Origin: Chloracidobacterium sp.
GTDB taxonomy: Bacteria > Acidobacteriota > Blastocatellia > Pyrinomonadales > Pyrinomonadaceae
NCBI GenBank assembly: GCA_016712045.1
Contig: JADJRV010000009.1
Location: forward strand, 1 to 64,000
Length of the DNA: 64,000 bases
Direction of reading: 5' to 3'
Of the stretch, positions 54,359 through 61,904 are shown one piece after another. Numbering within the stretch: the first letter of the stretch is position 1; every line of letters starts with the position of its first letter. The position numbers were made by a program, and so were the translations under genes. The notes under the pieces are model-generated. The model searched no databases. It worked only from the letters and a program-made list of their open reading frames with translations, and was not told the origin of the DNA.

Positions 54359-54527
54359 ATACGTTTAGCAAAAAATGAATTGCACATTTCACCGAAAATC
54401 ACGGCTACATTAAACTAAGATGTCCTAACTCGTTGCAAGGTTTTATCAGCTAAAATACGAGAACAATATCGCTGCTGCGGGCGACACAAAACTACCGCTG
54501 ATAGATTATTAACCAAGAGATAACACG

Positions 54528-55937
54528 ATGCACTATCATTTGATCGGAATTTGCGGCACGGCGATGGCGAGCCTTGCCGGTATGCTGCAGGCACGCGGGC
54601 ACCGGGTGACCGGCTCGGACCAGAATGTCTATCCGCCGATGTCAACGCAGCTCGAGGCTCTCGGCATCGAGATAATGTCTGGCTATAAAGCTGAAAATAC
54701 CGACCTCGCACGCGACGTGACGGTCGTAGGCAATACCATCATGCGCGGCAATCCGGAGCTCGAAGAGGTGTTGAATAGAAAGCTCTTGTACCGTTCACAG
54801 GCAGAGACGGTTCGCGACGAATTTATTCGCGGACGGCGTTCGCTGGTCGTTGCCGGAACACACGGCAAAACGACAACGACAAGCATCGCCGCGTGGATAT
54901 GCGAGGTCGGTGGGCTTGATCCGTCGTTTCTCGTTGGCGGCGTTGTGCAGAATTTCGGCCAGAGCTTTCGCGTGACGGACGGAAATTATTTTGTCATCGA
55001 GGGCGATGAGTACGACACGGCGTTTTTCGACAAAAAGCCTAAGTTTATGTCGTATCTGCCCGAGATCGCGATCGTGAACAACATCGAGTTTGACCACGCC
55101 GATATCTACAAAGACCTCGACGCCATCAAGTGGCAATTTTCGCGGCTGATGAATCTCGTGCCCGGCAACGGACGGCTGATTTGCGGTATTGATTCGCCGG
55201 TCGTTGGCGACGTGCTCGCGTCGATGGAAGGGAAACTGCACACGACTGTCGAGACTTTTGGTTTGAGCGACAATGCGAAATGGCAGGCACGTGATCTGGA
55301 GTTTGCTGGTAGCGGTACGAAATTTAAGGTCTTTTGCGAAGGCGAACTGTGGGCCGAATTTGCAACCCAGATGATCGGCGAATTTAATGTTCGCAATTGT
55401 CTGGCGGTGATCATCGCGGCTGATGCCTGGGGCATTTCGCAAGAGAAAATTCAGGAGGCTTTTGATACATTCAAATCGGTCAAACGCCGGATGGAGATCC
55501 GCGGCGTTGAGCGCGGCGTGACGGTGATCGACGATTTTGCTCATCATCCAACCGCCGTTGACGAGACGCTCAAGGCGTTGAGACAGCGGTACGCAGATAA
55601 CCGACTGATCGCAGTGTTTGAACCGCGTTCGCGATCGTCGAGACTCTCGATCTTTGAAGAGCAATACAAAAAGGCATTTGAACACGCCGATCAGGTAATT
55701 ATCGCCGGGGTATTTAATCCCGAAGATGCCAAAAAGTATGGCGACACGTTGCTCGACGTCGAAAAACTCGTCGCTGATATCGCGGCGACGGGCAAGATCG
55801 CATCAACATTCGCTGATGCAGACGCCATTGTTGCTCACCTCGCGCCCGAGATGCGTGACGGCGATGTCATTGCGGTGATGTCAAACGGCGGCTTTGGCGG
55901 GATCCACGACAAACTGCTCGACTCACTTAAGAACTAG
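54528..55937 (+). CDS. mpl: UDP-N-acetylmuramate:L-Ala-gamma-D-Glu-mDAP ligase
   Basis: Murein-peptide recycling ligase joining salvaged tripeptide to UDP-MurNAc. The first segment HYHLIGICGTAMASLAGMLQ is the Mpl/MurC start. The ATP loop is VVAGTHGKTTTTSIAAW (110-117 core). Mpl-type residues FFDKKPKFMSYLPEIAIVNN and EFDHADIYKD, and DDFAHHPTAVDETLKAL with FEPRSRSSRLSIFE, complete the pattern. YFVIEGDEYDTAFFDK matches Mpl more than MurC. Length 469. Promoter probably in the 54359-54527 gap. Confidence 0.94.
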   Translation: MHYHLIGICGTAMASLAGMLQARGHRVTGSDQNVYPPMSTQLEALGIEIMSGYKAENTDLARDVTVVGNTIMRGNPELEEVLNRKLLYRSQAETVRDEFIRGRRSLVVAGTHGKTTTTSIAAWICEVGGLDPSFLVGGVVQNFGQSFRVTDGNYFVIEGDEYDTAFFDKKPKFMSYLPEIAIVNNIEFDHADIYKDLDAIKWQFSRLMNLVPGNGRLICGIDSPVVGDVLASMEGKLHTTVETFGLSDNAKWQARDLEFAGSGTKFKVFCEGELWAEFATQMIGEFNVRNCLAVIIAADAWGISQEKIQEAFDTFKSVKRRMEIRGVERGVTVIDDFAHHPTAVDETLKALRQRYADNRLIAVFEPRSRSSRLSIFEEQYKKAFEHADQVIIAGVFNPEDAKKYGDTLLDVEKLVADIAATGKIASTFADADAIVAHLAPEMRDGDVIAVMSNGGFGGIHDKLLDSLKN

Positions 55938-55952
55938 CCACAGAGGAGTTTT

Positions 55953-56026
55953 GTCAGAACCGCCTGCGTGAGCGGGCGGTCAGTTTTCCAACATTCTGGC
56001 CGCCCGCTTACGCAGGCGGTTCTGAC
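55953..56026. repeat. Palindromic element between convergent mpl and dacB
   Basis: Arms of 26 bases (55953-55978 and 56001-56026), complementary, spacer 22. The left arm reads ACCGCC T GCGTGAGC G GGCGGT with a perfect six-base stem; the right arm is the same element inverted, core GCGTAAGC. The last base touches the dacB stop codon. It can form a bidirectional terminator-like hairpin, though without T runs. Confidence 0.88.
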
Positions 56027-57642
56027 TAATCGATCTTTCCGTTAAAGTTTGCCAGTTGAACAACGATCTCGTCGATCAATGCCGTTCGTTGCGCCGGGAT
56101 GGGAACCCCATTGACGACGAATGAGACGACGAGTTGCTCGCCTCCGGCGGTTGTCAGGTAGCCTGACAATGCCGAGACTTGATCGATCGTGCCGGTCTTG
56201 CCGCGCATATTTCCTTCGGCGGCTGTTCCTTTGAATCTATTTCTTAGCGTTCCATCAACACCGCCGATAGTCAGGCTGTCACGCCAGGCTTGTGCGTATT
56301 TGCTCTGTTTTGCCATGTAGGTGTAGAGCGTGACGACCGCTGATGGCGTGATCAGATCGTGCCTTGATAAGCCGCTGCCGTCGTATTGGACAATACCGTC
56401 GTCGGCGACACCGATCTGTTTCATAAAGCCCTTAACAACACTCAACCCAAGCTGGTCGCTATTGCCGCTGCCGCCATTTTTGCGTCCGATCTGTTCGCCC
56501 AGCGTCCACAGGAGCGTCTCGGTGTACATATTTTGGCTTGGCTTCATTGTCTTCGCAGCAATAATTGAGAGCGGCGGCGATTCGATGCTGCCGAGATTGA
56601 TAGCGGGTGGAGCCGGGCAGTTTGGACAAGGCGCTTCCGCCGGGGTATTGGTTACTTTGGCTGCACCGGTAACGATAATGCCGCGAGCCGCGAGCCGCTG
56701 TTTTAGCAGATCAACAAACAGATCGGCGACATGTGTGAATGCAAAAGACACTGTCTTTGTCTTTGCCCCGGTCGGAATACTGCCTGTCACCTCGAAGACG
56801 TTTTGATTTATGAGCTTTACGATCCTTACAGTATCGCTGCCGCCGGTCGTGCATTTGTTTATAAAGCGGACAAGTTGTGTCCCGGGCGAGACTGAAACCA
56901 GACACGATTGACCCGACGAAGTCGGTGCAACGCTAATATCGACAACATTATCGTTGAGCGGCAGTGCCGAGATCTCGGTGCCGTAATAGGTGTGCAAGTC
57001 ATCCCATTCCCAGCCCTCAGGGATGGCAAAGCCGCGAAAATAGCTTTCGTCGCCGATCACGTTACCTTCGATCTTTTTCACGCCAGCCGCCGCTATCTTG
57101 TCAACAATTAGATCGATCGGACGGTAATAGTTGCTAACGCCCGGAAACGCTGGGTCGAATGAAGTCGATTGTGAAATATCGCCCCGGCCGGTGATCCGCA
57201 GATCACCTTTGATAATACCGTCAGCATCGGGGACATTTGTCGATGTGATCGACGTGACGAATTTGAAATCCGGCCCCAGTCGCTCAAGCGCCGTCGCGAC
57301 GGTGAAATTTTTCATATTCGACGCCGGCATATAGTATTTTTCCGAGTCGTTTTCAAAAACCACCTTGCCGCTGTTGAGCGACACTATCTTTACGCCCACG
57401 CGGCCGCGCCTAACCTCGGTTGAAAATAGCCTTTGGCGTATCTTTGCCTGCAGATCTTCGAGAGTCTGTAACGGGCGCGGAATTGGTGTTGCGGCTGGCG
57501 TTGGCGACGCTACTGGTTTTGGCGTCGGTGTTGGAAATGCAATGTCTGACGAACCGGCCGATGTCCGGCCGGCAAAGCCGAACGACACGATCGCCATCAT
57601 GAAAAACGAGCCAAAAATTAGAACGTGCCTGTTATATTTCAT
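56026..57642 (-). CDS. dacB: D-alanyl-D-alanine carboxypeptidase/endopeptidase (PBP4 family)
   Basis: Penicillin-binding peptidase of the S13 family. Signal region FGSFFMMAIVSFGFAGRTSA and a proline-rich linker (FPTPTPKPVASPTPAATPIP). The SxxK motif is PASNMKNF (S108, K111), then YDGSGLSRHDLITP in the SxN region and KTG at GKTGTIDQVSALSG (K482). It trims or cleaves crosslinked stem peptides. It faces mpl, a cell-wall recycling ligase, across the palindromic element. 538 residues is normal for PBP4. Confidence 0.93.
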   Translation of the reverse strand: MKYNRHVLIFGSFFMMAIVSFGFAGRTSAGSSDIAFPTPTPKPVASPTPAATPIPRPLQTLEDLQAKIRQRLFSTEVRRGRVGVKIVSLNSGKVVFENDSEKYYMPASNMKNFTVATALERLGPDFKFVTSITSTNVPDADGIIKGDLRITGRGDISQSTSFDPAFPGVSNYYRPIDLIVDKIAAAGVKKIEGNVIGDESYFRGFAIPEGWEWDDLHTYYGTEISALPLNDNVVDISVAPTSSGQSCLVSVSPGTQLVRFINKCTTGGSDTVRIVKLINQNVFEVTGSIPTGAKTKTVSFAFTHVADLFVDLLKQRLAARGIIVTGAAKVTNTPAEAPCPNCPAPPAINLGSIESPPLSIIAAKTMKPSQNMYTETLLWTLGEQIGRKNGGSGNSDQLGLSVVKGFMKQIGVADDGIVQYDGSGLSRHDLITPSAVVTLYTYMAKQSKYAQAWRDSLTIGGVDGTLRNRFKGTAAEGNMRGKTGTIDQVSALSGYLTTAGGEQLVVSFVVNGVPIPAQRTALIDEIVVQLANFNGKID

Positions 57643-57673
57643 CGTGTAGATTTTAATGCATTAACGCCTGCTA

Positions 57674-57712
57674 GACAAAAAAACAACGGCAGCCTGAGCC
57701 GCCGTTGTTCCA
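57674..57712 (-). terminator. Rho-independent terminator downstream of the secreted-protein gene
   Basis: On the minus strand ACAACGGC pairs with GCCGTTGT, followed by seven T (A run 57677-57683 on the plus strand). It follows the gene at 57737. Confidence 0.75.
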
Positions 57713-57736
57713 AAGATCAGACTATCATCGGCGCAA

Positions 57737-59829
57737 TTAATTTGCGACAAAGTTAGCGTTAGCCACATTGTCGCTGACCGGCATCGTGACCGGCGCGAAA
57801 GTAAAGCGTTTTGCCGAAACACGAATCGTGTATGTAGCCCCGGCGGGGATGTTGTTTATCACATAGTAGCCGTTGCGGGTAGCGATACCGGTTCCGATCA
57901 CCGCTCCACCGGCTGTCTCGATCGTGACAGTGGCGTTGGTCACCCCACGGCCACCTGCGGTAGTTACGCGGCCTGATACGGAAACATTTGCCGCACTTGG
58001 GCCCTGTATCTGGACGACCATCGGTGAACCGGTCTTAAAGAAACCTATTGTCGCATTTGCCGTGGTCGGCGGACGGTTCGAATCAAAGCGGAAATTGTAG
58101 AGTGTGCCCCAGCGGATCGCATTAGCATTTTGATTTTGGGCAAATGTCTCCGAGTTCCAGGTCATTGCTCCACCGGCCTGCGACTGTGCCCACACAGCGT
58201 TGCTGTAACCCAAGCTATTAAATGTGCCGTCATTTGCCCAACCAGGATGCTGTACCGGAGCGTGAAAGCCGACATTACTGACGCTCGCCCCTCCGCCGAC
58301 GGCAACGCTGAATAATTGGATCGCACGGTCGAGGTTTTGGTTATAAACGGCATATTCGTAATGCCATACGCCAGCGGACGGGTTTGTTACCTTGTATGCG
58401 ACAAAGGCAACGCCATCCGTGCCGGCAACCGGTTTAAGTTCGACAATAGTTGCCCCGGTCCAGGCAGATAATGCTGATTTTTGTCGAACGGTTGCTCCGA
58501 CTGCCGAGAACGAAAACGGGCTTGCCGTGTTAGTTACGCTATATTGGCGATACGAGACATTGTTGTACATATTGCACTGCGTCGGATTAGCCTGACACCA
58601 CGCATACTCATGAGGCGTGACGTATTGTCCCTCTGCATAGTACGTCGCTCCCACATTTTGCGCCGGTATGAGGTCGGCGACCTCAGTTAGGATACGGTGC
58701 GACGGCCCGACGTGTGTGTGTGGCCGTGTGCGAGTTTGCGGACTGATGTGTAGGCACCGGTGAACGGATTGACCCAGGCCCGCGAGCCAAGACTGGTCTG
58801 ACTTGAATTATTGCCTACTGAGTAAGGGTCAGAGCAACCCGATCCGAGAGTCGTACTCGCGGTCGCATTACAGCCAAGCGAACATGTATTTTGCTGCAGA
58901 GCAGTAAACGCATGCTTTAGGTACGATTGGCCAACCTGTTCAAAGCGGTCATTGTTAGACGTGCCGCCGCTCATACGATACAGATTTTGCGGAATGACCG
59001 GATGGTCAACCTGAGGCATAGCAAACCAATTTAGCGGCACAACGCCCAGATTGCAAGAGTCAGTGGCGATCGCAAGGCCAACTTGTGTGCCCACTGGACC
59101 GCCGACTTGCTGCATTTGCCGGGATATCTCCGACGATTACATCGGGTCCCGGAACGGAACCCGCATCCGGATCATTTGACGGCGGCAGAACGTCAGATTG
59201 GACATCACCGTTCACGATCTGTGTGATCTCGATCGCACGCATCGTTGTATTGACCGAAAGATCACCGACAAACATACCGACATCGGTTGGCCGACCCAGT
59301 TCAGCCGCAAATTCTTTTGAGATCAACAAGCGGCCGCCAAATATACTGAATACGTTATTCTCAGCATTAAAGGATGTTTCAAGCCCCTCTATGTTGAAAA
59401 AAGTAAAACCTGTCTTGCTGTCTCGGACAGCCATTTCGTAATCGCTACCCCATGCCAAATACTCAATGACGAGGTTTTGATAAGAGGCACTTAGTTTAGC
59501 TGGCAGATTCGCTGAGTTGTGGGGAATGATATCCATCGAACTTGGCATGGGGCCGCGAAGCTCATTGTTGAAAACCAGGATCTTGAAAAAGCACCTTCGG
59601 TGGCGGCAAATCTCAACTCACTCAAGCCCGTTCCTTTTGCTCTTGCACCGCGGTTGAGCCGGTCGATGTTGACCTTCATCGTGACGCTGCCGTTTGCAAC
59701 GATCATTTTCTGAAGCGTACCGGTGCTATTGTCTCCATTCTGCTTGTCAGCGGAGGTCACAATATCTGTCGAACTGTTATTGTAGAGAAGCAAGAACGGC
59801 AGTATGACGCTGAGAATTAATTTCAACAT
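57737..59829 (-). CDS. Secreted protein with C-terminal carboxypeptidase-regulatory-like domain, multiply frameshifted
   Basis: Four partial frames chain into one protein of about 690 residues: MLKLILSVILPFLLLYNNSS (signal), then MKVNIDRLNRGARAKGTGLS; a second part with SASYQNLVIEYLAWGSDYEM and GRLLISKEFAAELGRP; a third with GPVGTQVGLAIATDSCNLGV; and a fourth from GATYYAEGQYVTPHEYAWCQ to the end. Shifts fall near 59545, 59105 and 58715. The last 90 residues (VSVSGRVTTAGGRGVTNATV ... MPVSDNVANANFVAN) match the end of the protein at 15937. I do not recognise the central domains. It is perhaps a large surface protein. Confidence 0.7.
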
Positions 59830-59996
59830 AATTTAATTAATATTTCGGATGCTAAGAACCCCTTAAAACAATGGACAAAAATTAATGGACGGCTACGCAA
59901 AACGTAGACTAGCATTTTACACTGAAATCGGTACTTTTTTCTAGTCCTAATTTACTATGCGGTTGCGGCATTAATTTGACGCCCCAAAAGCCATTT

Positions 59997-61901
59997 ATGA
60001 AAAGCGGTTGTGAGACCAAAGAGGTTAAGGAAAAGCGGTCAGTCAGTCTGCCGATACTCGCGGGCGGTTCGACTCAGCCCAACGAAATACGCGCCTCAAA
60101 AAACGGCCGCTGGCGGGCCGTTGCTCTGATCTCGCTCAATTTGCTGATGATCGCGCATGTCATCCAATGGCAGATCACGGGCTCGACGATCTCACCGATC
60201 GAGCCGTCCGAGACGATGTACACGCTGCAAAACGGGGCGGTCAACGCGGGTATTATATTTTTCACACTAGCGATACTCGCGACGCTTGTTTTTGGGCGGT
60301 TCGTCTGCGGATGGGGATGTCATATTGTGTCCTTGCAGGACCTTTGCGGCTGGTTGATGAAAAAGATCGGCATTACGCCGAGGCCATTTCGCTCGCGTCT
60401 GCTCGTCTATGTGCCGCTGATCGTCGCGGTGTATATGTTCGTCTGGCCGACTGTGGCTAGATATTTCTTAAAGCCGCCCGCCGAGCCGCTGTTTCCGCAG
60501 TTTACAAACCACATAATAACGACCGAATTTTGGGCGACGTTTCCGACTGTCGCGGTCGCGATACCATTCCTCTTTATTTGCGGTTTTATGACCGTGTATT
60601 TTTTGGGGGCGAAAGGATTTTGCACATACGGCTGTCCGTATGGCGGCTTTTTCGGCGTTGCAGATAAATTTGCTCCCGGCAAGATCCGTGTGACCGACGC
60701 CTGTAATCAGTGCGGCCACTGCACAGCGACGTGTACGTCAAATGTGATCGTCCACGCCGAGGTCAAGCAGTTTGGCATGGTCGTCGATCCGGGCTGTATG
60801 AAGTGCATGGACTGCGTCAGCGTGTGTCCGAACGACGCTTTGTATTTTGGATTCGGCAAACCGGCGGTCGCGGTTTCGGGATCGATCAAGAAAAATTATT
60901 CGCTCACCTGGCCCGAAGAGATCCTCGCCGCTGCCGTATTTGCCGCCAGCTATTTTGCCGTCTGGGACGTCTATCAACTCGTCCCGATGTTGATGTCGCT
61001 CGGTATCGCGGCGGTCACGACGTTTATCGCAGTGCGAGCGATAAAAATATTTCGGTCGAAAGACTTGTCCTTTCATCGATTTCCCCTAAAAGGGGCCGGC
61101 CGGATCAAAAAGGCGGGGTGGTTGTTTTTGCTGTTCGCATTTGTTTGGACAGGTTTGGTAGCCCACTCCGGTTGGGTGCATTATCACGAGTCTGTCGGTG
61201 CGGCAGCATTTCAGAGTCTGCATATACCTGACGAGCTGGCTCTTGCACGGCCCGACCCTAAACAATGGCTTGATCAAAACGATCGCAAGATGATGACCGA
61301 GGGCAAACAACATCTGCGTACAGCAACAAATTTCGGACTTTTTTCAAATCCGACGGCGATGCAAAAACTCGCCTGGTTTGAATATCTTTCCGGCAATTCG
61401 GAGCAGGCGGCCAATTTGCTCGAAACAACAGCTGCAGCACAAAATGGACAGCCAAGAGCCGTCAGTCTCTATTATCGCGGTGCGATCTTAAACCGCACCG
61501 GACGCTACGAAGATGCAATAAAGAGCCTGGATGCCGCGCTGGCCGAGCGGCCGGATCTGGCAACTGCACTTGAAGAAAAAGGCGAGGCGTTGTGGCAACT
61601 TGGACGCAATGAAGAGGCGATCGCTATGTGGAATAATGCCGTGAAAGCGAATCCGCGTCTGCCGCTGAGCTACAGCATGCTTGCGGGTGCGGTTAGCGAA
61701 GAAGCCGCTGAGGCTTATGAAAAGCAAGCTGCTCAGTTCACGCCAAACGACCCGTACTTTCACTATATGGTCGGGCAGAGATTGGAAAATATTGGAATGA
61801 ACGCACTCGCCGAAAAACACTACGCCCGGGCGGCACAACTCAATCCACAGTTCCGGTCACGCCGCGAGATCGAAATGATGGCAAAGCCGGTCAAAAAATA
61901 A
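59997..61901 (+). CDS. NapH/CcoG-like membrane iron-sulfur protein with C-terminal TPRs
   Basis: N-terminal half: about five membrane helices (VALISLNLLMIAHVIQW; GIIFFTLAILATLVFGRF), with FVCGWGCHIVSLQDLCGWLM and FCTYGCPYGGFF cysteine motifs. Two [4Fe-4S] ferredoxin clusters follow: ACNQCGHCTATCTSNVIVHA and CMKCMDCVSVCPNDALYF. After another pair of helices, the last 170 residues are TPR-like (YYRGAILNRTGRYEDAIKSL, YSMLAGAVSEEAAEAYEKQA). NapH, NosR and CcoG proteins pass electrons across the membrane. A NapH-type core fused to TPRs is not something I recall as a named family. ATG 59997 preferred over TTG 59976. Confidence 0.85.
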   Translation: MKSGCETKEVKEKRSVSLPILAGGSTQPNEIRASKNGRWRAVALISLNLLMIAHVIQWQITGSTISPIEPSETMYTLQNGAVNAGIIFFTLAILATLVFGRFVCGWGCHIVSLQDLCGWLMKKIGITPRPFRSRLLVYVPLIVAVYMFVWPTVARYFLKPPAEPLFPQFTNHIITTEFWATFPTVAVAIPFLFICGFMTVYFLGAKGFCTYGCPYGGFFGVADKFAPGKIRVTDACNQCGHCTATCTSNVIVHAEVKQFGMVVDPGCMKCMDCVSVCPNDALYFGFGKPAVAVSGSIKKNYSLTWPEEILAAAVFAASYFAVWDVYQLVPMLMSLGIAAVTTFIAVRAIKIFRSKDLSFHRFPLKGAGRIKKAGWLFLLFAFVWTGLVAHSGWVHYHESVGAAAFQSLHIPDELALARPDPKQWLDQNDRKMMTEGKQHLRTATNFGLFSNPTAMQKLAWFEYLSGNSEQAANLLETTAAAQNGQPRAVSLYYRGAILNRTGRYEDAIKSLDAALAERPDLATALEEKGEALWQLGRNEEAIAMWNNAVKANPRLPLSYSMLAGAVSEEAAEAYEKQAAQFTPNDPYFHYMVGQRLENIGMNALAEKHYARAAQLNPQFRSRREIEMMAKPVKK

Positions 61902-61904
61902 CCG

